Shown here: piece by piece, positions 22,883 through 30,443 of the stretch
How positions within the stretch are numbered: position 1 is the first letter of the stretch
How the letters are laid out: the number at the start of each line of letters is the position of its first letter
DNA from: Sandaracinaceae bacterium
GTDB lineage: Bacteria > Myxococcota_A > Polyangia > Polyangiales > Sandaracinaceae
Direction: 5' to 3'
DNA length: 41,687 bases
Assembly (NCBI GenBank): GCA_019694315.1
Contig: JAIBCE010000027.1
Span: 1 to 41,687, forward strand
The notes under the pieces: generated by a model
Told to the model about the DNA's origin: nothing
What the model saw: the letters and a program-made list of their open reading frames with translations, nothing else
The model's database searches: none
Program-made: the position numbers and the translations under genes

Positions 22883-23827
22883 TCACAGGCCGAAGCGCCG
22901 CATCGACGCGGCCGTGGTGAAGTCGTCGCTCGCCTCGCCCTCGGGGGCGATGACACGCGCGACCTCGCCGAAGCACTCGAAGAGCCAGCTCGACTGACGC
23001 CGCTGGATGGCGGCGCCCGCGCTCGGCTCGATGGTCACGTGCGTCGAGACGCGCATGGCCTGCGTGAAGCTCAGATCCGGCAGGACGAGCTCGCCGGCCG
23101 AGCCGCTCACGTGCGTCTCGTAGGTGTCACGACCCGCGTACGGGAGGCCTCGCACGGTCGCGTTGCGCACGTCGCTGACGGTGACCCAGCTCGCGCCCGG
23201 CACGAGCGGGAGCTGGAACACCACGATGGGTGTCTCGTAGACCCAGAGGGTCTGTCCTTCCGGAGGGCTCATGTCGCGCGACGCGAAGCCGAGGAGATAG
23301 AGGCCGGTCGTGTCGAGGCGATAGACGCCGAGGAGCGCGCCCGAGGGATCGTCCGACACCGCGAACTGGCCGCTCGGGAACGAGCTCGCGAACCACGTGC
23401 CCTCCACGTGCTGGGCGCTGAAGCGCACGGCCACGTCGCTCGCGTAGTCGGTGCCGAGATCCCAGCGGAGCGTGCCGTCGGGCCTCACCTCGCCTGCGGT
23501 GAGCACGTCGCGCAGCTCGCCCGATGGCGAGAGCAGGAACGACGCGCCCACGTCGTAGGCGGGCATGAGCTCGGTGGCCTCGATGCGCCCATCGAGGTTG
23601 GGCACACAGCCGAGCGGCACGGGCACACCGGCGTCTCCATCCCAGATCGGGCGCGGCGGTACCGTGCGATTGGGCCCGCACGCCGCCGAGAGGAGCGACA
23701 GCGAGAGAGCCAGTGCCGACGCCACCGAAGGCGCCGCCGAGCGTGCCAGTGAGGGTGCCAGTGAGGGTGCCAGTGAGGGTGCCAGTCCACCGGAACCGTC
23801 GCGGCGATCGATGTGTTCAGAAGCCAT
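22883..23827 (-). CDS. Lipoprotein with N-terminal LAPS repeats, related to the lipoprotein at 26458-27408
   Basis: A 314-residue product. The ATG (complement 23825-23827) lies inside the end of the beta-barrel gene (11-base overlap), with GAGG about seven bases upstream. An unusually long N-region carries LAPS repeats, then a hydrophobic core and lipobox LSAAC with Cys50. The mature region is beta-rich with a single domain ending [15 protein letters not shown]...[11 protein letters not shown]. The same C-terminal pattern, ECFGTVATV...DFTDASEVRRL, ends the lipoprotein at 26458, so the two are paralogues within one operon. The function is unknown. A periplasmic or surface partner of the beta-barrel is a reasonable guess. 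Confidence 0.8.
   Translation of the reverse strand: MASEHIDRRDGSGGLAPSLAPSLAPSLARSAAPSVASALALSLSLLSAACGPNRTVPPRPIWDGDAGVPVPLGCVPNLDGRIEATELMPAYDVGASFLLSPSGELRDVLTAGEVRPDGTLRWDLGTDYASDVAVRFSAQHVEGTWFASSFPSGQFAVSDDPSGALLGVYRLDTTGLYLLGFASRDMSPPEGQTLWVYETPIVVFQLPLVPGASWVTVSDVRNATVRGLPYAGRDTYETHVSGSAGELVLPDLSFTQAMRVSTHVTIEPSAGAAIQRRQSSWLFECFGEVARVIAPEGEASDDFTTAASMRRFGL
23743..23786 (-). repeat. 12-bp tandem repeat in lipoprotein leader
   Basis: The unit GTGCCAGTGAGG (plus strand) is repeated three times in full (23743, 23755, 23767) with a partial fourth copy at 23779-23786. On the coding strand it specifies Leu-Ala-Pro-Ser. The period is in frame, so copy-number change would alter only the length of the signal-peptide N-region. 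Confidence 0.9.
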
Positions 23828-25406
23828 ACATCAACCTCAGGCGAGCCAGCTGCGCCGGCTGGGCGCGGAGGCCCATGACGGGGTTGTCGAGCCCGGAGAA
23901 CGGCACGAGGAAGGCGTAGTCGAGCGCCACCGCGAAGCCCTCGCGAGACTGGTAATAGAGGCTCGGGTCGAGCTCGAGGCCGAGCGGGCGATCGTTGCCG
24001 GGCGTGGAGGTGGGCTCCATCGCGAACGAGCTCACCGCGTAGAGCATGAAGTCGAGCCTCCCGAACGGCTCGTCGAAGGCCCGATACCGCGCGTGAGGGC
24101 GGAAGTAGAAGGCGTCCGTGACGGTGCCGATGATCTCGCGGAAGAGGATGCGGTCGATGCGGTAGTCGGGGTGGAACCGGAAATTGTCGATCGTGTTGTC
24201 GTACGGGATGTTGGCCTGCGGCGCCTCGATGTCACCGGGCTGTCCGTACGACTGTCCGAGGCGCGGATAGGCCCCGAAGCCCGGCGCCGGGTCGCCGCTC
24301 GCGAGGCCGGCGGCGAGGCCGAAGGTGAAGGGGCCATTCGGATCGAGGAAGTCGGACTCGAGCGCGGCGCCGAATTGGTTGGAGGTGACTCCGTCACGGA
24401 GCAGCACACCGGGCACGAGCGACGACTGCGCGACCGAGCCGTGCAGATAGGCCGCCTCGAGCTCGATGCGGAATTCGGGGCCCTGGACGCGCAGCCACAG
24501 GTCGACGGCCGTGGCCTGGAACCCGCGCGGCATCACCTGCTGGGGCGTGAGCGTGATCGCGCTCGCCGTGGGCACATAGGTCGCGGGGATGTCGCCGTCC
24601 TGCCAGCGGTGCGACACGTACGCGCCGTACTCGAACGTCGTGCGGCCCGCGCGATGACGGCGCAGCCGAGGCTCCTCGCCGAGCCAATTCATCACCGCGA
24701 AGGTCACCGTGCGCACGTCGTCGACCGGCGTGATGTCGATGGGACGGAAGCCCGAGCGACGCGGGATCTGAGGACCGCTCGAGGTGAGATCGAAGCTCGC
24801 AGCCCAGAGGTGACCCGCGAGCGGCGTGACGAACGCGATGCGATCCTGGGCGTCGCCCGAGTCGCAGTCGGCGCAGTCGCCGCCGTTGGCGAGCATGCCG
24901 AGGCCCCACTGGTTGCCCATGCGGCCTGCCGCGAGGATGCCGATCGGCGTGAGCACCTCGCCGTACGCCCGGCGAACGTGGATCGCGTTCTCGAGCGCAC
25001 GCTGCGTGGTGGACGCGCTCGGCGCGCCGTCGGGCGTCGAGCCGAGCGCGAGGTTGTCGAGCGTGTCGAGGCGCAGCTTGAGGGCAACGGTGCCACCGGG
25101 CGCGTAGATCGCGAGATCGGTGCGCACGCGCATGTCCGTCTCGTAGAGCGTCTGCGCCTGCGGATCGTCGATCGGCACCGGGAAGAGCACCTGGCCCGAG
25201 GGCGAGGCGCCGCGATCGAGATCGAGGTTGTGGAGGATCTCGCCGCGGACACGCAGGTAGCCGTCGAGCTCGAGGGAGAACTCGTCGTCGTCGTGGAGCC
25301 GGATGTCCTGGCCGATGTCCGTGAAGCCCGTCGCGTACGCCGGTGAGGCGAGCGACGAGACCGCGAGGAGGGTCGCGAGGGCGGTGAGGCTCTTCTTCGT
25401 GCTCAC
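23817..25406 (-). CDS. Outer-membrane beta-barrel protein, TIGR04551-like
   Basis: A 529-residue exported protein. The GTG start (complement 25404-25406) overlaps the TGA of the hydrolase gene as GTGA and gives a standard signal peptide (KKSLTALATLLAVSSLASP) with cleavage near Ala-Tyr-Ala, residue 25. The mature chain is rich in alternating beta-strand segments with many Tyr, Arg and Asp residues, and ends in LRLMYGF; a C-terminal Phe is the usual beta-barrel assembly signal. The layout (short acidic start FTDIGQDIRLHDDDEF, YLRVRGE strand) matches a myxobacterial family I recall as TIGR04551; the name is from memory. Location between an envelope hydrolase and PHA genes suggests a substrate channel, which is inference. 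Confidence 0.78.
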   Translation of the reverse strand: MSTKKSLTALATLLAVSSLASPAYATGFTDIGQDIRLHDDDEFSLELDGYLRVRGEILHNLDLDRGASPSGQVLFPVPIDDPQAQTLYETDMRVRTDLAIYAPGGTVALKLRLDTLDNLALGSTPDGAPSASTTQRALENAIHVRRAYGEVLTPIGILAAGRMGNQWGLGMLANGGDCADCDSGDAQDRIAFVTPLAGHLWAASFDLTSSGPQIPRRSGFRPIDITPVDDVRTVTFAVMNWLGEEPRLRRHRAGRTTFEYGAYVSHRWQDGDIPATYVPTASAITLTPQQVMPRGFQATAVDLWLRVQGPEFRIELEAAYLHGSVAQSSLVPGVLLRDGVTSNQFGAALESDFLDPNGPFTFGLAAGLASGDPAPGFGAYPRLGQSYGQPGDIEAPQANIPYDNTIDNFRFHPDYRIDRILFREIIGTVTDAFYFRPHARYRAFDEPFGRLDFMLYAVSSFAMEPTSTPGNDRPLGLELDPSLYYQSREGFAVALDYAFLVPFSGLDNPVMGLRAQPAQLARLRLMYGF

Positions 25407-26440
25407 GGGACGGCTCCCCCGTTCTCGAGGTCGGGCGCCGCGATCTCGTCGGTGCCTGCGCTGCGCCCCTCGTCGGGCGCGCTCTCGGTCTGCTCGCCGC
25501 CGCTCGTGGGCGCGCTCCAGCGACCGCCCGCGAGGCCCGCGTCGAGGAAGGTGACGAGGCGGTGGTTCGAGGCCTCGATCGCCTCGATCATCGGGAAGTG
25601 ACCGCAGAGCGGGTGGGCCACGAGCTCCGCGTCGGGCAGCTCGCGGAGCAGGCGCTCGCCGATCGCCAGCGGCGTCACGCGATCCTCGCGGCCCCACTGG
25701 AGGAGCACCGGCTGACGCACCTCGCGGTAGCGGCCCTCGATCTGCTCGTAGTGCATGCCGCGCACGGCCGCGAGCGCGGCGGCGTAGGTGCCCGGGCGGT
25801 CGAGCGCACGCTGGATGTCGTCGACCAGCTCCATGGTCACGTAGCGCTGGTCGTAGAACGCGAGCGCGAGCCGATCTTCGGCGCGCTCGCCGTACCACAT
25901 CGCGAACATCGCCTCGCCGAGGTTCTCTGCCCGCGCCATGTGGAAGAACGTGGGCAGCTGCGCGCTGTAGACCCACGCGTCGTAGAGCGCGATGCGGCTC
26001 ACGCGCTCGGGCGCGATCAGCGCCATCTGGAGGGCCACGCTCGAGCCGTACGAGTGCGCGACGATCGCGGCGCGATCGATGCCGCGCTCGTCCATGAGCG
26101 CGAGCACGAGGCGCGCCTGTTCCTCGGGCGAGTAGTCGCCCTCGGCGCGGTCGGTCCAGCCGAAGCCCTTCAGATCGAGGGAGAGCACGCGGTACCGATC
26201 ACGGAGCGCGGGGGCCACCGCGAGCCAGGTCTCGAGCGAGCTCGCGAAGCCGTGGATCATCACGACCGCGGGCGCGCCCTCGGGCCCCTCGTCGCGATAG
26301 CGCATGCGCGTGCCGCGCAGCTCGGCGAAGGTCGCGTTCTCCGGCTCGCCGCGCATCGCGCCCCGATGGAACGAGACACAGCCCGCCGACGGAGCGGCGA
26401 GCGCGACGAGGAGGAGGGCGGATGCGAGGCGCGCGCGCAT
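25403..26440 (-). CDS. Alpha/beta hydrolase lipoprotein
   Basis: A 345-residue enzyme starting at the ATG complementary to 26438-26440. The signal peptide ends in a lipobox-like APSAGC with Cys21, so the enzyme is probably lipid-anchored in the envelope. The fold motifs are clear: oxyanion loop HGFASS, nucleophile elbow AHSYGSS, acid residue in WGREDRVTP and histidine in CGHFPMIE. A Ser/Glu-rich tail of about 45 residues follows. Likely an esterase or lipase acting outside the cytoplasm, possibly releasing hydroxy-acids or fatty acids. It lies 17 bp after the first lipoprotein gene and overlaps the beta-barrel gene. Confidence 0.88.
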   Translation of the reverse strand: MRARLASALLLVALAAPSAGCVSFHRGAMRGEPENATFAELRGTRMRYRDEGPEGAPAVVMIHGFASSLETWLAVAPALRDRYRVLSLDLKGFGWTDRAEGDYSPEEQARLVLALMDERGIDRAAIVAHSYGSSVALQMALIAPERVSRIALYDAWVYSAQLPTFFHMARAENLGEAMFAMWYGERAEDRLALAFYDQRYVTMELVDDIQRALDRPGTYAAALAAVRGMHYEQIEGRYREVRQPVLLQWGREDRVTPLAIGERLLRELPDAELVAHPLCGHFPMIEAIEASNHRLVTFLDAGLAGGRWSAPTSGGEQTESAPDEGRSAGTDEIAAPDLENGGAVP

Positions 26441-26457
26441 GACTGTGGCGATCCGGA

Positions 26458-27408
26458 TCACGGCGCGAGTCGACGCACTTCGGAGGCGTCGGTGAAGTCC
26501 ATCGCGGTCTCGAACGACTGGCTCGTGACGGTGGCGACCGTGCCGAAGCACTCGCCGACGAACGCGAACGTGCGGCGCGTGTCGAGCGTGGCGAAGCCCT
26601 GCGTGCGGGTGAGCTCGCTCCGAACGCGGATCACGTCGATCTCGCCGTACGGCGTGGCGAGCACGCCGCTCGCGTCGGCGACGAACGTGTACTCCTCGGA
26701 GTATGCCGTCACGACGCCCAGGGCCTGGCCGCTCACCGTGGTGCTGGAGGTCCAGGAGGAGCCCTCGGTGAGCGGGAAGTGGAGCACCTCCACGGGCGGG
26801 TCGTTCGTGAGCTTGGTCTGCGTGAAGCCGTCGGTCGGCGACACGACGCCGAGGAGCAGGAGCGACGTGTCGGTGACCTGGAAGACGCCGAGGTTGTCGC
26901 TCGAGGCCGAGAGCCGCGCCGCATACGTCGCGAGCGGGAAGTCGCCGGCCCACCACGCGCCGTCGGGGGAGAGCAGCTCCACACGCTCGTCGTGATCGCC
27001 GCTGAGCGCGCCCGAGAGGTCCCAGCGCCGCGCGCCCCCGCTCGTCGTGCCGGCCGTGCTCACGGTGGCGTCCTCGGCGATGCGGAACGTCGCGTAGAGC
27101 CCCGCGCGCAGGGGAGACTCCGCGCGCGTCACGGTGCCGTCGTGATCGGGCGAGCACACGCGCGCGCCGCTGTCGGGCACGGGGCCGCTGTCGCTCGTCG
27201 TCACGACGAACGCGTCGGGCATCTCGGTCGTGCCGGTGTCGCTCGTGCCCATGCCGGCGTCCTGTCGCGGACGGCCACACGTACCGTCGGAGTTGCAGAC
27301 GCCCGAGGCGCAGTCGGCGCCGACCCGGCAGGCCATGTGCGAGCCGTCGGCGCAGGCGGTGAGGCCGAGCGCGAGCGTGGCGAGGACCGAGACGAGGAGG
27401 GGACGCAT
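26458..27408 (-). CDS. Lipoprotein with Cys-rich N-terminal knot, first gene of the PHA-linked operon
   Basis: A 316-residue product. The ATG (complement 27406-27408) is chosen over an upstream frame extension because it gives a compact lipoprotein signal (MRPLLVSVLATLALGLTAC, Cys19). A small Cys-rich module follows (ACRVGADCASGVCNSDGTCG), of a kind common in myxobacterial surface proteins, then an Asp/Ser/Thr linker and a beta-rich domain related to that of the lipoprotein at 22883-23827. The palindrome at 27425-27441 starts 17 bp upstream of the start codon, so expression is likely controlled there. The function is unknown. Confidence 0.82.
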   Translation of the reverse strand: MRPLLVSVLATLALGLTACADGSHMACRVGADCASGVCNSDGTCGRPRQDAGMGTSDTGTTEMPDAFVVTTSDSGPVPDSGARVCSPDHDGTVTRAESPLRAGLYATFRIAEDATVSTAGTTSGGARRWDLSGALSGDHDERVELLSPDGAWWAGDFPLATYAARLSASSDNLGVFQVTDTSLLLLGVVSPTDGFTQTKLTNDPPVEVLHFPLTEGSSWTSSTTVSGQALGVVTAYSEEYTFVADASGVLATPYGEIDVIRVRSELTRTQGFATLDTRRTFAFVGECFGTVATVTSQSFETAMDFTDASEVRRLAP

Positions 27409-27424
27409 CGGGGCTCCGGGGTCT

Positions 27425-27441
27425 TTGTTGCAGTGCAACAA
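27425..27441. promoter_or_regulatory. 17-bp palindrome, candidate PhaR operator 1
   Basis: TTGTTGCAGTGCAACAA is a perfect inverted repeat around G27433. It lies 17 bp upstream of the operon's first start codon, in the divergent region facing phaR. PhaR-type regulators are reported to bind TGC-rich dyads, and this site has the TGCA-N-TGCA type of symmetry expected. Binding is inferred. Confidence 0.6.
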
Positions 27442-27517
27442 GGCCGGAGGGTTGGCCCGGAGGGCCGAGGATGTCAAGGCACGATGGCCACGGCCGAGTC
27501 GGCGCGAGGTGGGGGAT

Positions 27518-27530
27518 GTTGCACTGCGAA
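27518..27530. promoter_or_regulatory. Related imperfect dyad, candidate PhaR operator 2
   Basis: GTTGCACTGCGAA resembles the core of operator 1 (GTTGCAGTGCAAC) and lies 21 bp upstream of the phaR ATG at 27552. Two similar sites about 90 bp apart between divergent genes would fit autoregulation of phaR plus control of the operon. Confidence 0.5.
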
Positions 27531-27551
27531 AAAACGCGCTACACCCCGGCC

Positions 27552-28283
27552 ATGCGCCTTCGTGGCCCGCGCGCTCGCGAGACGATCGTGATCAAGAAGT
27601 ACGGCAACCGTCGTCTCTACGACACGGGGCACAGCCGCTACGTGACGCTGGAGGAGCTCGAGGAGCGCATCGAGCGCGGCGACGACGTGCGCGTGCTCGA
27701 CGCCAAGACGAACGAGGACCTCACGCAGCAGACGCTCGCGCAGATCATCCTCGAGAGCCGCGGGGCGGCGCGCCTCCTGCCGGTACCGCTCCTCCTGCAG
27801 CTCATCCGGATGAAGGACGAGCACCTCGCGGAGTTCTTCGGGCGCTACGTCTCGAGCGCGCTCGAGCTCTATCAATCGGCCCGTTCGAGCGCCGAGGCGG
27901 TGGCGCCGTACGTCCCGATGGCGACCATGCCGTTCGCCGCGAGCAACGCGCTCGCGCGCATGGTGCTCGGAGCCTCGCAGATGCTCGCGCCGCAGCGACG
28001 CACGCCGGTGCCCCCTCCCGACGGGACCTTCGCGGCGCCCTCGCCCAACGACGTGACGATGGATCCGCAGCACTACGTCTTGCCGTCGGGGCCGGACGCG
28101 GACGATCACGAGGCGCTCGAGGACGACGTGGCCGCGCTCAAGCGCGAGCTCGCGGAGCTGCGCGCGGTGGTGAAGGACGTGGCGAGCGCCCTGCCCGCGC
28201 GCGGCGAGCGCGAGCCCGCGCGAGAGGGGCTGCGCGAGGCCGCGCATGCTGCAGGTGCGAAGAAGGCGCTCCGCGCGCGCTGA
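27552..28283 (+). CDS. phaR: Polyhydroxyalkanoate synthesis regulator PhaR (PHB accumulation regulatory domain)
   Basis: A 243-residue DNA-binding regulator from ATG 27552. The N-terminal block IVIKKYGNRRLYDTGHSRYV, followed by the LEELEERIERGDDVRVLDAKT region, is the hallmark DNA/PHA-binding domain of PhaR. A PHB-accumulation-type helical region follows (ILESRGAARLLPVPLLLQLIR). The C-terminal third is Pro-rich then coiled-coil (VAALKRELAELRAVVKDVAS). An upstream in-frame ATG at 27516 has a better purine-rich leader (AGGTGGGGG), so the true start is uncertain by 12 codons; that choice would put operator 2 inside the gene. PhaR proteins repress phasin and pha genes until granules titrate them off DNA. 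Confidence 0.9.
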   Translation: MRLRGPRARETIVIKKYGNRRLYDTGHSRYVTLEELEERIERGDDVRVLDAKTNEDLTQQTLAQIILESRGAARLLPVPLLLQLIRMKDEHLAEFFGRYVSSALELYQSARSSAEAVAPYVPMATMPFAASNALARMVLGASQMLAPQRRTPVPPPDGTFAAPSPNDVTMDPQHYVLPSGPDADDHEALEDDVAALKRELAELRAVVKDVASALPARGEREPAREGLREAAHAAGAKKALRAR

Positions 28284-28398
28284 TCGACGACTTCCGAGAA
28301 CCTTCTCTCGACACGCGAGAAGCATCGGGCTGGCCACGAGAAGCTTCGGGCTCGGCCGCGAGCACCTTCGCGCGGCGCGAAGATTCGGAGGTCTGGGC

Positions 28399-28415
28399 TG
28401 CGGGCTTCGCCCGCA
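28399..28415. terminator. Hairpin between convergent genes
   Basis: TGCGGGC-TTC-GCCCGCA is a perfect 7-bp stem with a 3-base loop, in the gap between phaR and the convergent lipoprotein gene ending at 28424. It could act in both directions. There is no clear T-run. Upstream, CGAGAAGC(A/T)TCGGGCT occurs twice around 28317-28352. Confidence 0.5.
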
Positions 28416-28423
28416 CTGGGGGC

Positions 28424-28999
28424 CTATTCCTCGGGCACCGGGCGCTCGGGGAGGATCGTGAGGAGCACGCGCCGGCTCACGCGCACTCCGTCGGCGTGGG
28501 CCTCGAGGGTGAAGGCGGTGTCGGTGATCGGGCGCGCGGTGTCGGCAGCCTCGATCACGAAGCCGACCTCGCTCGGATCGGCGCCGATCGCGGCGATCGC
28601 CGCGACGTTCGGGGGCAGGCCCGAGGCCTTGAGCTCGACGTAAGCGCGGTGCTCGGGGGCGCGCGTGAGGCGCACCGCGAGGAAGGCGCGCTCGGCGGCG
28701 TAGACCGTCACGCGCGGGGCGTCGGGCTCGATCGAGAAGGGCTCGGTGCTCGCGGGCATGCGCACATCCTCGCGCGTCGCGTCCGCGTCGAGAAGGTGCA
28801 CGAACGTGCCCGCGTCGGCGCCCGCGCACGGGCTCGGCGTGGGCTCCGGCAGCGCGCGGGGTCGAGGGGATGCGCCCACCGGCGCGCACGCGGCGCACGA
28901 GAGCGCGGCGAGGAGCGCGAGCGGCGTGGAGCGTACGGGCGAGGACCAGGGACGCAGCATCGGACGGGTCTTCTCGAGGAACGGAGCACGAGCGGTCAT
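28424..28999 (-). CDS. Small secreted protein, probable lipoprotein, unknown function
   Basis: A 191-residue product. The ATG (complement 28997-28999) is selected because AAAGGAGGT, an almost perfect Shine-Dalgarno sequence, lies four bases upstream on that strand. A second in-frame Met at residue 14 would give a shorter leader. The hydrophobic core LALLAALSCAAC ends at Cys38, an imperfect lipobox. The mature chain is about 150 residues with a Pro-rich start and a beta-rich remainder (VTVYAAERAFLAVRLTRAPEH). No family is recognised. It is divergent from the DUF1554-like lipoprotein gene at 29114. Confidence 0.72.
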   Translation of the reverse strand: MTARAPFLEKTRPMLRPWSSPVRSTPLALLAALSCAACAPVGASPRPRALPEPTPSPCAGADAGTFVHLLDADATREDVRMPASTEPFSIEPDAPRVTVYAAERAFLAVRLTRAPEHRAYVELKASGLPPNVAAIAAIGADPSEVGFVIEAADTARPITDTAFTLEAHADGVRVSRRVLLTILPERPVPEE

Positions 29000-29113
29000 G
29001 ACGACCTCCTTTGGCGGAGGCCATCGGCGACGAGCGCTCGACGTTGCGTCCGTCCTCGAAGGGCTGGTGCGAGCGTCGCGTGGTGCAGGGGCGATCGCTG
29101 GTACGCTCGTTCC

Positions 29114-30379
29114 GTGCGGTTCGCTGGGCTCTCCGTCTGCCTCCTCGTCGCGTCGGGCTGCGGGCGCGTGGCGTACGTGGCTCCCGATGCCGCGCGCGAT
29201 GCCCCCGGAGGCCTCGACGCGACGGCGAGCCTCGATGCGTCGTCGGGCCTCGACGCGTCGTCGGGCCTCGACGCGTCGTCGAGCGCCGATGCGCCGTCGA
29301 GCGCCGATGCGCCGTCGAGCGCCGATGCGCCGTCGAGCGCCGACGCGCCGTCGAGCGCCGATGCGTTCGCGAGCGCCGATGCGTTCGCGAGTGGCGATGC
29401 CGCGCCGCCGATCGGCACCTACAACCGCATGTTCCTCTCGCCGCTCGTGCCGGATGCGGCGTTCGGGGGGCTCGCGGGCGGCGACGCGATCTGCGCGAGC
29501 GCCGCGCGCGCCGCGGGGCTCGGCGGAACCTTCATCGCGTTCCTCTCCACCACGACGGTGGACGCCATCGATCGGCTCGGCAGCGCGCAGGGTTGGGTGC
29601 GTCCCGACGGCCGCGTGGTGGCTCGATCGCAGGCCGACCTCGTGGCGCTCGCGTCGATCGACTACCCGCCGAGCGTGGATGCCTTCGGGGTCCGCAACCC
29701 GCCGGGGGGCTACGGCACGTTCACGGGCACGCGCCTCGACGGAACTGCCTCGAGCCTCGAGACCTGTGGCGACTGGACGCTCGCGACCGGCTTCGGCACC
29801 GGCGGCAGCTTCGATCTCGCGTCCTACGACTGGCATGCACGGAGCGGCGTGTCGTGCGGGGCGCCGGCGCGGCTCTTCTGCATGCAGATCGATCACACGA
29901 GCGCGCCGCCGACGGCGGTGCCGCTCCCGGGCCGTCGGATCTTCGCAGCCTATCGGCCCGACTCGAGCGAGAGCCCGGACGCGGCGTGTGCGCGCGTGGG
30001 CGCGGCGATCCCCGGCGCCACGTTCCACGCGCTCGTGGCGACGAGCACGAGCTCGGCCGCCGCCCGCTTCACCTGGGATCGCTGGCCGATCGTCAACACG
30101 CGCGGCCTCGTCGTGGCGGAGTCGTTCACCGATCTCAGCACGGACGGTCTCTGGACCTCGGTGATGCAGGTCGACGGGAGCTCGGCGATCTTCTCGATGC
30201 TCGCCACGGGCGCCCCGAGCTTCACCGACGTCGGCACGCAGACCTGCGCGGACTGGACCTCGGCCTCGTCGACACTGACCGGGGCCGTCTCGCTGCTCGG
30301 CTACACGGCGCAGCACTGGTTCTCGAGCGGCAGCGCGCAGTGCTCGAACCCGATGTGGTTCTACTGTCTGGAGGACTGA
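29114..30379 (+). CDS. Lipoprotein with hexapeptide repeat linker and two DUF1554-like domains
   Basis: A 421-residue product from GTG 29114, the only start giving the signal peptide VRFAGLSVCLLVASGC (lipobox VASGC, Cys16). Residues about 39-92 are nine hexapeptides of the type S-A-D-A-P-S. Two related domains follow, at about 98-255 and 270-421. The first has AFGGLAGGDAICASAARAAG and a conserved Trp/Arg segment GWVRPDGRVVARSQADLV typical of DUF1554. The second is a diverged copy (ACARVGAAIPG, TRGLVVAESFTDL, ADWTSAS). Both end with paired Cys (FCMQ and FYCLED). DUF1554 occurs in surface lipoproteins of Leptospira and myxobacteria with a lectin-like look. The function is unknown. Confidence 0.82.
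   Translation: MRFAGLSVCLLVASGCGRVAYVAPDAARDAPGGLDATASLDASSGLDASSGLDASSSADAPSSADAPSSADAPSSADAPSSADAFASADAFASGDAAPPIGTYNRMFLSPLVPDAAFGGLAGGDAICASAARAAGLGGTFIAFLSTTTVDAIDRLGSAQGWVRPDGRVVARSQADLVALASIDYPPSVDAFGVRNPPGGYGTFTGTRLDGTASSLETCGDWTLATGFGTGGSFDLASYDWHARSGVSCGAPARLFCMQIDHTSAPPTAVPLPGRRIFAAYRPDSSESPDAACARVGAAIPGATFHALVATSTSSAAARFTWDRWPIVNTRGLVVAESFTDLSTDGLWTSVMQVDGSSAIFSMLATGAPSFTDVGTQTCADWTSASSTLTGAVSLLGYTAQHWFSSGSAQCSNPMWFYCLED
29228..29389 (+). repeat. 18-bp tandem repeat, nine units
   Basis: Nine consecutive 18-bp units, three of the form RGCCTCGAYGCGTCGTCG and six of AGCGCCGAYGCGYYSKCG type, encode (S/G)(L/A)DA(S/P/F)(S/A) hexapeptides in the lipoprotein linker. The period keeps frame. 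Confidence 0.95.
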
Positions 30380-30443
30380 CGCCCGGGCTGGTCGTTGCAC
30401 CCGTCGCCCGGCTCCTTGTGTAGGATGGGCTCCGGAGGACTTC

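Noticed and set aside
30394..30430. TTGCAC and TAGGAT considered as a promoter for the MYXO-CTERM gene
   Set aside because: The spacing is about 20 bp and sigma-factor preferences in this lineage are unknown; too weak to call.
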